DNA of 64,000 nt from assembly GCA_941918925.1 (NCBI GenBank), contig OW799236.1:64132685-64196684 (forward strand). The letters run 5' to 3'. The stretch comes from Phyto melanocephala (lineage: Eukaryota > Arthropoda > Insecta > Diptera > Rhinophoridae). Shown in pieces: positions 43,039 through 54,714 of the stretch. How positions within the stretch are numbered: position 1 is the stretch's first letter; each line of letters opens with the position of its first letter. The translations under genes were made by a program, and so were the position numbers. The notes beneath the pieces were generated by a model. That model made no database searches and was not told the origin of the DNA. It was given only the letters and a program-made list of their open reading frames with translations.

Positions 43039-44219
43039 TATACCCTTCACACAGTAAAAAAGGGTATATATAGGTTTGTCATTCCGTGTGAAATTTCTAC
43101 AATTTTCATTTCCGACCCCATAAAGTATATATTTTCTGAAAGCTTATGAATAGGGGAGTCGATTATATATAAATATATTTAAATATATTTATATATATAT
43201 ATTTATATATTTATATATTTAAATTTTTCCATTTAAATTATAACCTTTACTTATTTTTTATTTTATTATTATTTTTTTATTATTTTTTATTTATAAACCT
43301 TACCTTAAAAGTTAAAAATAATTCAAGTATAAACTTAACTTTTCGGTCACTTTTAGGTAAAAAGTGTCTGTCCTTTAACATCTTTATTTTAAATAATGGC
43401 ATTTTATAATAACGCCATTGAATGTGTGTCAACTTAAAATACAATTAAACCATAAAACAAACTAGATTATACCTATAAATGTATCTCTGTCATGGGTATA
43501 AGAAAGAATTATAATTTATGTATTCGACCGGTTAACCGGTTTTTTGTACATTTTCAAAAAAGCAACCGGTTTTTTCTTTAATTCTAAATTTAAAACTATT
43601 TGGAAACCGGTTTCCTAAAAATGTCAAATAATCGATCACCCTAATACCTACAAACGTGTATACTGGTTAGAGAAAACGTGGCATCGAATCCCAGCTGAGC
43701 CAAAAAAATTTGTTTTTTATATTTTTTTTTTTAATTTTTTTTTATTTTTTTATATTTTTTTTTATTTAATATATTATTTATATTTTTATTATTATTTTTT
43801 TTTAATTTTTTTGTTTTATATTTATTTTATATATTTTAATAATTTTTTTTTAAATTTAAAAAAAAATTTTTTTTTAATTTTTTTATTTAATATATTATTT
43901 ATATTTTTATTATTATTTTTTTTTTATTTTTTTGTTTTATATTTATTATATATATTTTAATTTTTTTTTTTGAATTTTTTAAAAAAAATTTTTTTTTTTT
44001 AATTTTTTTTTTTAATTTTTTTTTTATTATTTTTTTAACATACATACGTAAATTTATAATTTTACAATGGGATGTTTTAATATATGTCTGTTTTTTTAAG
44101 TATGTACGTATTTCATATAGGATGAATGGTGATACAAAGTATGTACTGTTATTGCATGACTATACGTTGTGAAGGGTATATAGGATTCGGCACGGCCGAA
44201 TATAGCGCTCTTACTTGTT
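43039..44219 (+). mobile_element. DINE-1-like repeat, subfamily B, with nested MITE
   Basis: Starts TATACCCTTCACACAGTAAA and ends TTCGGCACGGCCGAA, CTCTTACTTGTT. It is interrupted at about 43165, after GGGGAGTCGATTA, by the MITE fragment to 43641, and resumes at ACAAACGTGTATACTGGTTA. A T-rich tract of about 330 bp (43700-44035) follows. Confidence 0.8.
43166..43641. mobile_element. GGGTGATC-type MITE, truncated copy
   Basis: Shares CACTTTTAGGTAAAAAGTGT, GTCAACTTAAA, ACCGGTTAACCGGT and the end ATCGATCACCC with 59781-60671, in the same order. The left end is lost in AT repeats. Confidence 0.65.
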
Positions 44220-44390
44220 ACAGAAATTATATTTATTGTTTTGTTGAGTTTCAAAAAAAAAATTAAATTCTTCGATTATTTTTGTTTTTTCTTTGCACAA
44301 ACATTAAACAATTTTATCAACTATAAAAGATGTTACTTTTTCGTCGTTGTTGTGCTTCACACGACGAATTTGCACAACGAATCTTTACCT

Positions 44391-44449
44391 AAGAGTTCGT
44401 CGTGTTGGGCGAAATTTGTCGTTCGTCCCACTTGTGCGCCGAGCATTAT
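44391..44449 (+). repeat. GTTCGTCC dispersed repeat, copy 1
   Basis: TTCGTCGTGTTGGGCGAAAT and GTCGTTCGTCCCACTTGTG resemble 51119-51190 and the complement of 49745-49802. Unclassified. Confidence 0.5.
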
Positions 44450-44577
44450 GATAATACAGTTTCTATTATGTTTTAACCTTCTCGTGTAAAGTTACAAATA
44501 ATTGAGTTAGGTCTTTCTACTTGTGACCAACGATACATAGTTTATTTTATTTCAAAGCATATTTATACAGGTACATA

Positions 44578-45536
44578 TGAGGAGCCGCAGAACAAAAGGT
44601 GCTTTTTCGCATTTCGCGAAAAATTGGTTTTTTGGTATTTTTATAATATTTAGGTTGAAATCTTGTAGAAACAATCAAGTTTGCATTATTATTATTTTTT
44701 TTTACAAAGTAAATGGGTTCTAAAAAATGTATGCTTAACAAAAGGTGCTTTTTTGATTATTTTTTATCAAAAGGTGCTTTTTTGATTATTTTTTATCAAA
44801 AGGTTCTTTTCCATAATCTTTGTTTAGTTTCACTTTTTACTTTAATGATCAAAATAAACTATAGTTAAAGTAAAATTAATCAGATGTTAAAGTCTTTGTG
44901 GAAAGTCTTTTAATAAAACAGTTTGGTAAAGTCTGGAGTGAAAATCAGTCATTATTTTGGTACAAGGACATTTTGTATAACCAGGATAAAGGTATGGAGG
45001 ATTCAATAGACGAAAATGTTGGATGTTCTTGCCTAGAAGAAGATGTTGGAACAAGAGTTTAACTTTAACAAATTTTATATGTATTTAATTTAAGGCTAAG
45101 AAAGAAATGTTTAAGTTGCAATTTTATTTAATAAAACGACAAAAATTATATACTTAATTTAACATTTTTTAATATATTAGATCAGGTTTAACCACATTCA
45201 GTCAAAATTTTATCGTCATTTATGTGTATTCGCATTACAAAATATACTTTTTCCTTCTATTAACAGAACGTGCTCTTTTACTTTTTTTAACAAAAGGTGC
45301 TTTTTTGCTTTCTTTTTTACAAAAGGTGCTTTTTCCGAAATAAAAATGGAATTATATCAAACATCCTTAATATTTAATAGGGTGACTTATGACAGTTAGA
45401 TGCATCTGTAGATAAGTAAAATACTTGTTAGCATTTGCAGGTTCTTGCAGTTTTTTAAACTGGCGAAAAAAATAAATCTCAATTTCCCAAAAATTCGAAA
45501 TGAGCGAAAAAGCACCTTTTGTTCTGCGGCTCCTCA
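44578..45536. mobile_element. Non-autonomous DNA transposon with CAAAAGGTGCTTTTT repeats
   Basis: The inverted ends TGAGGAGCCGCAGAACAAAA plus GGTGCTTTTTCGC (33 bp, exact) are flanked by TA on both sides. The subterminal motif CAAAAGGTGCTTTTT recurs near 44729, 44767, 45294 and 45320 as well as in both ends. The 959 bp hold no transposase that I recognise. TA flanks suggest an IS630-Tc1-mariner mobiliser, but the end sequence fits no family I know. Confidence 0.8.
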
Positions 45537-45539
45537 TAT

Positions 45540-46158
45540 ATGCAACGGCGAATTGATACAACATGGAAATTCGTATATCAGGGCTGGACAAATTGTTATG
45601 AGATGTTTAATTTAATAATATTTAAAAGAAAAAGGTTATATATTTGTGAAACAAATTACAAATGGTGCAAAAGCAATTAAAATACATAAATTTGATACAT
45701 TTATTATCAAAAGAGTACTCTCAAGTAAATTGTTTAATACCGAAACTAAAATCTCATTTTCCATCCCTCCATTAATAAATGAAATCAATGCGAATTAAAT
45801 AATCTTTGACAATATGCTACCCCATTAGTTGCGCTTGTAATTTGAGTTCGCCTTGCTCTATTTTGAATATCTGTATTATTAAGATAACAAAAATTCCACG
45901 GGAAATTTATAATAATAATTTTTACTTGGAGGTGAATGAAAATTTAATGGGAACAAAAAGGTTCGCAATAGGGGTGAATATACAAACTGTGCAACTTTAA
46001 ATTTAACAAAAACTAAATTTGTTTGCAATTTGCAAAAATAAAAAAAAATCTATCTGTTATATTACCTTAATTCTACAGCGTTTATATTGTTGCACTATCA
46101 TCTATTATAATGTTGTACCCTTTTTTGGTATTTAATATTTACAATATTAACAAATGTT
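45540..46158. other. Intronic sequence, nothing recognised
   Basis: No supported feature. Confidence 0.4.
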
Positions 46159-47555
46159 TTTATACCCGCCACTAAAAAAATGGTGGGGGTATATTCATTT
46201 TGTCATTCCGTTTCTAACACATCGAAATATCCCATTTAGACCCCATATTATATATATTCTGAATCAGGGTTTGATTTGATGACGATCTAGCTATGTCCGT
46301 CCGTCTGTCCGTCTGTTAAAAGCACGAAACTAGGGGGCTCAAATTTTTCCAGAATCTTTCTTATAGACAAGGTTTATTTGGTATTGAAAATGGGCTAAAT
46401 CGGAATATTAGGAAGAGAGTTATAGCTCGAAAAGCAAGAGTAGGTCGAAAAAACCGTGTCCTTCGAACATCGAACAAAATGGAATTGTGTCCAAACGCAT
46501 TAACGTAGACTGATGAAACTCCGAATATATATTTCCTGAGTAAAAAAAATATTTTTCCCCGAAAATTATTTAAATCTATGCATTAGGATCAAAATGTACG
46601 AAAATTTATACCGCACAGTGTATTTTTCGGTATATTTAAAAACAAAAACGTCATAAAAGCAACAAAATTGGATGTACGACTCTGAAATTTTGCACACTTT
46701 GCTTTTTGGTGAGACGTTTTTTTGCAACGGAAAATCAATGTGCCACGCCCACTTTTACGCCCACCTCCCATATAACGTTTTACTCAAAATTCATATAATT
46801 TCTCTATTAATAAAGATTTTGGAATTATAAAGGGCTATACTGAAACAACTAAGTTATACTCATTCACAAAAATAACTTTGACACGCCTACTATAATGCCC
46901 ACTTTTTCACGTTATCTACCGTTAATGAAATTTAAAAGCTCATAAAACCGCCAAAATTAGAGGTATGATGATCAAATTTGCTACGTATATCCCCCTAGGC
47001 ATTGTCATTACTGTGCCAGAAAATTAAGGTGCCACGCCCACTTTTACGCCCACCTCCCATATAACGTTTTACATAAAACTATATTGAAATATCTAAGTTG
47101 TATTTATTAGCAGAAACTTTATTGACACGCCCACTTTTACGCCCACCTCCCATATAACGTTTTACATAAAACTATATTGAAATATCTAAGTTGTATTTAT
47201 TAGCAGAAACTTTATTGACACGCCTACTTTAACACCCACTTTCATTGAAAGACTACATTTACAAAAGCATTTTAGTATTATTTCTTTTTGTAATTATAAT
47301 ATTTGTATGGTTCAATTATGTACTTAACAAAATATCGGCCAAATGGACACCCCCCCCATCCTTGGCGCCACTCCTCTATCTGATTGTCCAAATTTTCAAT
47401 GACAATGTTGATGCTCAATTGTTGGGCATGATGATGAGTCGAGGTAAAACAAAAAAAACAGCAATGAAATTTAAATATTGTTCTTTAAATGTACACAAAA
47501 TTGGTGGTGGGTATAAAAGATTCGGCACTGCCGAATATAGTGCTCTTACTTGTTT
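46159..47555 (+). mobile_element. DINE-1-like repeat, subfamily A, near full length
   Basis: Starts TATACCCGCCACTAAAAAAA and ends GGTGGTGGGTATAAAAG, the TTCGGCACTGCCGAA hairpin and CTCTTACTTGTTT. The GTCCGTCCGTCTGTCCGTCT tract is at about 46295. A perfect 93-bp tandem duplication lies at 47034-47126 and 47127-47219. It ends only 130 bp before the spir exon at 47686. Confidence 0.8.
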
Positions 47556-47685
47556 CTATTCGTTTACTCGTATTCATTAATTTTTTATTGCTCTTTATTT
47601 TTATTTTTTTGTGACAGCTTCAAATTTAAAAAATAGTTTTATCCCTTTTTTTACAATATGTTTTTTTTTTTCTTTATCTTTACAG

Positions 47686-47882
47686 TGCTTCCTCCTTTTG
47701 CGAAAACAACCTCAGCATCTGCACAGCATCATCAACAATCTCATCATCAATCTCATAATACACTGCGTGATTCCTATATGTTACAAGAAAATATGGAGCC
47801 AACGACGACAGCAACATCAACCACAACAAAGACGTCGCGTTCCAAACAACGTCTAATCAAAGTTGACTTGTCATTGTTGCAG
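47686..47882 (+). CDS. spir: spir exon, linker, common to both isoforms
   Basis: The acceptor TTTATCTTTACAG has a long T-rich tract before it; the donor is CAG|GTAAAT. Two bases complete the phase-1 codon from either upstream exon (TTG Leu from 451, GTG Val from 16461), then 65 codons follow. LPPFAKTTSASAQHH and a Gln/His-rich run lead to a Thr-rich stretch and the conserved RSKQRLIKVDLSLLQ at the end, which continues into DDDICFDETS of the next exon. It lies between the WH2 region and the Spir-box. It ends in phase 0. Confidence 0.9.
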
Positions 47883-49744
47883 GTAAATTTTAGATTTTGC
47901 TTATTTACGATTTTTATAATTTATATACTGCCTTTCATTAATCTACAAAAAAATTCCGTTTGAAATCATTGTGATTATGTTGGGAAAACTAGAGATACAA
48001 TTCAATTAATTAATAAATTTACAGCTAACTGTGGATTTTTGCAAATTCGCTAGTACCCCTAATTGTTTATTAGGTATTTGGAAGTAAGACTTAAAAGGGA
48101 AACCATTTCAAGATTTAATATAATCAAATTCAAAAGTGCATACTTATTTAAAATTTGGAAAAAAAATAATTCATTATTCGGACTTTCGGATGAAATTGTA
48201 AAGAAAAAACAGCAAAAAAAAGGTAAGAAATAGAAAAAGGAAACAAAATGTGATGATTTAGGAATACTAAAATTTTTAAAAAATATTATTGTTAAACTAC
48301 ATGGTAACAAAGATTATATAATCTTATTTCGATATTCGGTTTCCTTTTTGAAAATCTTTAAAGTTTCAAATATAATATTTCTTAAAACAGTTTTTAAATA
48401 CAAACTGTTTTTACTCTAAATTGTCAATAATGATGTCGCATTAATGATGATGATGGCTATTTTATGGTTTCTATTTTTTTTTATAAAATTTTCCTTTGAA
48501 ATGTTTTTTAACAATTAACTTAAACAAATCGACTCTATGCCAATCGTATCTGTTACTGAAAATTACCATTTTGGAACCACGCAACCCATGCACGTTGAAA
48601 CTGGTGGATCACAGTCACCATAAGCTTCGGTGAGCAATCAGTGTGCTTCTGCGGAAGTAAAGTAAAACTTACCTCATATTACGCTTTATTGGCGCAAAAT
48701 TCGACATTTAAGAATATGTACATCAGTCGTAATTCAGTTTTAGTCGGGTGAGAAACTCGCGAGTGGCGTCGCATAACTGTTTTTTAGATACTATTCTCAG
48801 CCTTTTTTCAATTAATCGCAAGCTTTTACTTTACGTAGATTTCGTAAAATAGTACCAACTAAACTTATATACATATGTATATATGACTGGATGAATACCA
48901 ATTAAACTCATTTACTCGTTATTGTTCAGATTCCTCTGTCTTACTACTTGCACAATGGCATAAGTCGCCTTACTTACGGTGCCTTAAGTATTACCATAAA
49001 ACTATTTTTTTTATTTTTTAAGTGCCTCTGACAGGGGTATAGGTCGACTTACGGAGCCTGAAGCAACGTAAGATACCCATTAAATATAAGTTTTTAAAGA
49101 CAAAATCGTGTTCATAAGATACGCCATATGTTATGAATCCCGAATTTTTAAAACAATTGACAAATTTGAAATTAAATAAACATAAATTTATTTTTTTAAT
49201 ACGAAATAAAAAACATTAGTTAAATTCTTACAAATATCATTCTAATGTCGTTTAACGTCTGCCGCTTCAATTGTAATATACTTAAAATCAGCATGATTTT
49301 TTTGATTTCGTACAGTTGGTTTAACGTCATGGATAACAATTTTTAAACTAAACACACAAAAATTATCTGCTTCTCTGCTAAACGCTGGTAATGTTATTAA
49401 CAGTATTCATTGTTTGCAATTAAGGAAAAAATAATATTAAACGTCCTGAGGGGTAAATATTAAATGTAATTTTTCACCATTTTGTCAAATAAACGAAAAT
49501 TTGTAAGCATATACATATGAATGTATGTACATCTGTATGTACTTATATTGTTTGCAAATAACATTTATACTGGCAATAATGCGTCTTTCATAGTTTACTT
49601 GAAAAAATAAAATTGTGAATTTTACGTCACTTAGTTATTTACATTTAAAAAGCGTTTGCATTTGTGTGGTATTTAAATACTAACTGTAAAAATCTGTTTA
49701 AATGGGATTTTAAAATTGTTTAATATAACCATTCCTTTAAGCCC
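47883..49744. other. spir intron, nothing recognised
   Basis: AT-rich intron sequence; no coding or repeat structure supported. Confidence 0.4.
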
Positions 49745-49802
49745 AATGCTGGAAACACAACTGGGACGAACCGCGAATTATGCCCAACACGATGAATAAC
49801 GA
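49745..49802 (-). repeat. GTTCGTCC dispersed repeat, copy 2
   Basis: The complement reads TCGTGTTGGGCATAATTCGC and GGTTCGTCCCAGTTGTGTTT, matching 44391-44449. Confidence 0.5.
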
Positions 49803-49841
49803 CGGAAATAGTTAATAAAGTTGTGTACTGTTTCTATATAA

Positions 49842-50393
49842 AACAAGTAAGAGTGCTATATGCGGCCGAGCCGAATCTTATATACCCTTCACAACGTGTA
49901 GTCATGCAATAACAATTGTTTGTATCACCATTTATCTCATTAATATAAAATACGTACATACATATTTTATATTTATGTATTTTATTATCTTTATAATGAC
50001 TTTATCCGCTTAAAAACATCCCATTGTAAAATTATAAAGTGAGTTTATGTATGTATGTTAAAAAAAAAAATAAAATTTAAAAAAAATTTGAAAAAAGAAA
50101 ATAAAAAAAATAATTTCTTAACTGGGATTCGAACCTACGTTTATTCAGTTTGTATTAGTGTAGAAAGACGAGGTGGTCTAGGTTTTTTCATCACATCTCA
50201 TAATTGGTAGCTTACACGGGTCTTGAAAATGTCTGGGGGCTTCAAAAAGTTGATTCCAACATACACACGGGCAATGTTTAATTCAAAAGCTTTCAGGAAA
50301 TATATATTTAATGGGGTCGGAAATGAAAATTGTAGAAATTTCACACGGATTGACAAAGCTATTTATACCCTTACACTCACTGTGAAGTGTATA
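49842..50393 (-). mobile_element. DINE-1-like repeat, subfamily B, minus strand
   Basis: AACAAGTAAGAGTGCTATAT and a GCGGCCGAGCCGAA remnant of the 3' hairpin begin the + strand view; TATACCCTTCACAACGTG follows. At the other side are ATGGGGTCGGAAATGAAAAT and GAAATTTCACACGG. It carries a perfect tRNA B-box-like GGTTCGAATCCCA (complement of 50123-50135). Confidence 0.8.
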
Positions 50394-51118
50394 AAAAAAT
50401 AATCAAAGAATTTAAATTTTGTTAAACTGATTAAAATAATAAATAAGATTTCTGTGTCAAAAAAAAAAATGTCTGCTTAAGTTGACATAAGCTAAAATTA
50501 AGATAATAACACCATTGCAGTCCCTTAATTTAGAACTACCTCAATCAAATTTTAAACTTTACATTAAGTTATAGCGTAAAATCTTTTTAACTATATTTTT
50601 TTTTTTTCAATGAACATTTATTTATTTTAAATTATAATTTACTGAATATAAGAAAACCGACATGCTCTATATTTAATCAGTGCAAAACTAATATAATAGC
50701 CTTTATTTTAAATTTATAAAAAGCCACTAGAAAATTTAAAAGTGCTGTCCTGAAAAACGATAAAAACAGACATAAGCAGTTGTTCCTTACTGCATGTACG
50801 TAAACGTTTGCGAAGGAGGTGGTTGGAAACGTCCAGTAAATATTAGTTAAAATTTTGTTTTCGTATAACAGTGTGACCATATTAAATAAATTAACACAAT
50901 TAAAACTATTTTTAAAGTTATTAATATTTTGAACATTTATTTAAGATGCTATAAAACAAAAATAAAGAAATTATTTAGGTAAGAAGAAATTTTATTTACT
51001 AAAACACTTGAACACAAAAGGCAAACATGGTCACATTTACTAATTTTTTCGTATTTTGACGACGTAAGAAATATACATAAATATATGGCAGTGTTTCCGG
51101 GAATAGCGAATTTCGCTT
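50394..51118. other. spir intron, nothing recognised
   Basis: No supported feature. Confidence 0.4.
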
Positions 51119-51190
51119 TACGTCGTGATTGTTGTTGGACAAATATTCGCTAAAAATTCGTCGTTCGTCGCAATTGTGTTCCTAGCGTAA
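51119..51190 (+). repeat. GTTCGTCC dispersed repeat, copy 3
   Basis: TACGTCGTGATTGTTGTTGG and TCGTCGTTCGTCGCAATTGT resemble 44391-44449. Confidence 0.45.
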
Positions 51191-51455
51191 CTCTTTTAAT
51201 GTTAGTATAAACCTTTACATCTGTATTCAAATAAAAAATGTACAACAACTAAGCAATAATTTACACCTGAAACTAGAGAAGATTTTATTACAATCTATCA
51301 AAAAAAATTTCACATGTCTTATGCAGTGTGCACTAAAGAAAACTTGCCATTTTTGCAACTCACTCTAGACTCTCACGTTTTCTCTATTCTGTATTTGTCT
51401 ACCACAATTGTTATATAAAATAATATTCTTTTCCTTCCCTTTCTATTTCCTTAAG

Positions 51456-51702
51456 GACGATGATATTTGCTTCGATGAGACCTCATTGGCCTCAACATCT
51501 TCCTCGCTATCAACTACCATCGTTGGTGGTAATATTGGTGTGTGCTCACAACCAAAAATGCCTCCGTATCCAATTGGTGGCTATATGATGATTGACACCA
51601 TGGCTGCGTCAAGAGGACTTAAGTGTAGCAATAATAACAACAATGCAAATATGAATACCACGTACCAACAGCCCACAACGACACGTGTAACGCGTCGTAC
51701 AA
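51456..51702 (+). CDS. spir: spir exon, linker
   Basis: The acceptor is ATTTCCTTAAG and the donor A|GTAAGT. 82 codons plus one base: DDDICFDETSLASTSSS, a Met/Pro/Gly stretch (KMPPYPIGGYMMIDTMAAS), then Asn-rich and Thr-rich runs. The acidic start DDD...FDETS after KVDLSLLQ continues a conserved block of insect Spire; the rest is low complexity and probably disordered. It ends in phase 1, and its last base plus CA from 61075 gives Thr. Confidence 0.88.
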
Positions 51703-51791
51703 GTAAGTAGTGTTGCCATTATAAAAATAAAATACAAGCATATTTACTTTTGCCGTTATTTCTTGCAATTTATTTTCTCGTTAATATATTG

Positions 51792-51796
<5 letters not shown>

Positions 51797-51826
<30 letters not shown>
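51797..51826 (+). repeat. (TTA)n microsatellite
   Basis: About ten tandem units. Confidence 0.9.
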
Positions 51827-52594
51827 GTCTTGGTTGTAACGTTATATATCGTATATGTAGTTTGTCTTTAAATATTAATTTATATTTCTTATTTAATAAA
51901 ATTTAAATATCTTTAATTTATTTAACCTTAAATTTATTGTATAGTGACCAGTTATCTCAACGTTGGAACTGGTCTTAACTGAACTGAACTTAATTTAATT
52001 ATATTTTAATATTGTGCAGTGGTAAACAAAAGTTTAAGACATTGACTAACCGTTTTTTAACATAAATAAATAAAAAGTAACTGAGAAACTTTCAACTACT
52101 TGTTCATCAGAGACAGAGATAAGAGTTATTGATATTGTAGTTAATAAACGAATTTCTATAGCTTGTATTTGTTTAAAGTTTAAAATCTCATCTAAATTCA
52201 CCTCGCAGTTCTTAGAAATTCACATAATTTAGTTGGATATCAATAAAAAAAAAATTAACTCCATTTTAAAAATACCCAAACCACACCCCTTTAGTAAAAA
52301 CACAGATAAATTTCGAAAATTGTTTCCAAGGTTATCACTCTAAACATAGGCCTCATAAGGGGACTAAATCGAGTCTTAGTATAAAAGATAAAAAAAAACA
52401 GAAAAACAAAATAACACTTTTTTTTGTTGCATAAAGTTAGTGAGATACAGGTACCGTCTTTAATTTACATAAGTAGTCGATAGTTTATATCAATAGACCA
52501 GTCTTGAGTATTATTAACACATCAACACCACAGCACCCGTGTACATCTTCGCAAAATTCAGACCAGTGCAGCAGACAAACCGAAAACGACGACA
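51827..52594. other. spir intron, nothing recognised
   Basis: No supported feature. Confidence 0.4.
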
Positions 52595-52969
52595 GTGGTA
52601 GCGGTAGTCCCAGTAAGGGACCACAAATCAATTATCAGGTTGATAGATGACAAAACTTTCATCAACCATATGACAGCTGTCGAGAAATGTGCCTGGGAAG
52701 AGTTTGTTTGGGTAGTGAGGAATTTTTTGGGCAATAGGAAATGTGACGGCTACGTTCAGCACGTTGAACAGTTGCTGATACACTTCCAGCAGCTTGGATA
52801 CAACATGAGTATTAAGCTTCACTACCTTCACAGCCATCTAGACTATTTTCCTGAAAATCTCGGTGACCTAAGCGAGGAACATGGAGTGCGCTTTCACCAA
52901 GATATTCGCACTATGGAGGAGAGGTATCAGGGGCATTGGAATGAACATATGATGGCTGATTATTGTTAG
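52595..52969 (+). pseudogene. Fragment of an arthropod transposon-borne protein of unknown function
   Basis: 124 codons, internally intact. The C-terminal half KLHYLHSHLDYFPENLGDLS, EEHGVRFHQDI and MEERYQGHW, MMADYC is a strongly conserved block that recurs in many insect genomes in repeated, unannotated proteins; I know no biochemical function for it. FLGNRKCDGYV precedes it as usual. Family members are longer on both sides and normally continue after DYC, where a stop occurs here. So this is a fragment of a mobile-element gene rather than a spir exon (it has no splice sites in the right phase). Confidence 0.6.
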
Positions 52970-53849
52970 AGAATTTAAATAGTACTCATATAACATCTCA
53001 CGATAGAAAATCCAAAAAAAGGAAATTTTATTCGGAATAAATATATTTAATAAGTTTTTTAAACTTAAACTATGTGCATTTTTAATAAAAAATCCTGTCA
53101 CTTCATAACTCCAAAACTAGAGCTGAAAACATGAAAACGGCATAAATTTTTGAAATCAGCGTGGAAAAACTATTCAGATTCATGTAAAAAATCTCATGCA
53201 ACAGACATGATGTTTTCTAGTGTAATTTGTTGTCACATTGTTCTTTAATTAGCTGACAATTGGCAATAGGGGTTTTTGGTTTAACGGCTTTTCTTGTGTA
53301 AAAATTAATTACTTAAGAACTTCATTTAATTTGTACTGATAGATAAATGTTGTTTTCTAAAACATCGACGCCCGAAATAAGGAATAACATTTCTTTTATG
53401 CTTTGGGTTTTTCATTAGAAGTGACGCATATGTTTTTTGCATGCGAGTTAGTTATGAAAATGATTTTCTAACGTTTGAGTGTCGGCTGCGGAAGTAATGA
53501 CACGACTGAATATGCCGGACTCAATTTTTAATGTGTTAATCTCACAAATTGTACGATATACCAGGTATATCGTATTCAGCTACAGCTCTTCTGACGTTTT
53601 TAGCTTGTTGACATACATATATTAGTGATTTAGTGTAACTTTTAACTGAACACATCAATAAACAGAGAAAAACCCCTAAAAGTTAAATCGCACGAAAGAG
53701 GCTAATATTTCTGAGCACCGTTTAGTGAGATAACTTACTCGCTTGGTGTTCAGTAATTTGAATTTGTCGAGTGCCGTATGCAGCGTTGCTGTTTTGATTA
53801 CTTTTAACCAAAATTGTTTTTTTTTTTCTGATGTATAGATGTGTATTTT
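52970..53849. other. spir intron, nothing recognised
   Basis: No supported feature. Confidence 0.4.
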
Positions 53850-54714
53850 TATACCCTTCACACAGTGAAAAAGGGTATATATAGGTTTGTCATTCCGTGT
53901 GAAATTTCTACAATTTTCATTTCCGACCCCATAAAGTATATATTTTCTAAAGCTTATGAATAGGGGAGTCGATTAAGCTCTGTCAGTCTGTCCGTCTGTC
54001 CGTGTGTATGTTGAAATCAACTTTTTCCAGCCCCCCGACATAGGTTGGACCCGGGTAAGGTATTAAAATATCATAAATATTCGGGAGTAGATCGGTATTG
54101 AAAATCAGAAACATCGGTACATAAACAACTGAGATATGAACAAAAACCCACGACCACCTCGATTTTTTTTTCACAAAAACAACATTACAACAACAACATA
54201 CATACATACAAACGTGTATACTGTTTAGAAAAAACGTGGCATCGAATCCCAGCTGAGCCAAAAAAATTTTTTTTTTCATTTTTTTTAAATTTTTTTTAAA
54301 ATTTTTTTTTTATTTTTTTTTTTAGTTTTTATTTAATATATTATTTATATTTTTATATTATTTTTTTTTTTAATTTTTTTTATTTTTTTTTTAATTTTTT
54401 TTATATTTTTTTTTTGTTTTATATATATTATATATATAATAATTTTTTTTTAATTTTTTTAAATTTTTTGTTTAAATTTTTTTTTTAAATATTTTTTTAA
54501 AATTTTTTTTTTTTAATTTTTTTTTTTCGTTTTTTTAACATACATACGTGAATTTATAATTTTACAATGGGATGTTTTTATATATGTATGTTTTTTATAT
54601 GTATGTACGTATATCATATGGGATGAATGGTGACACAAACTACTGTTATTGCATGACTACACGTTGTGAAGGGTATATAAGATTCGGCACTGCCGAATAT
54701 AGCGCTCTTACTTG
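53850..54714 (+). mobile_element. DINE-1-like repeat, subfamily B, near full length
   Basis: Starts TATACCCTTCACACAGTGAA, then TTTCCGACCCCATAAAGTAT, CTGTCCGTCTGTCCGTGTG and GGGAGTAGATCGGTATTGAA. It has ATCGAATCCCAGC at about 54241, a T-rich tract (54265-54535) and the end GTGAAGGGTATATAAG, hairpin, CTCTTACTTGTT. This is the best reference copy of the subfamily here. Confidence 0.85.

Noticed and set aside
47245..47580. 111-codon plus-strand frame ahead of the spir exon
   Set aside because: It lies over the 3' end of a DINE-1-like repeat and encodes only the repeat's end; not conserved protein.
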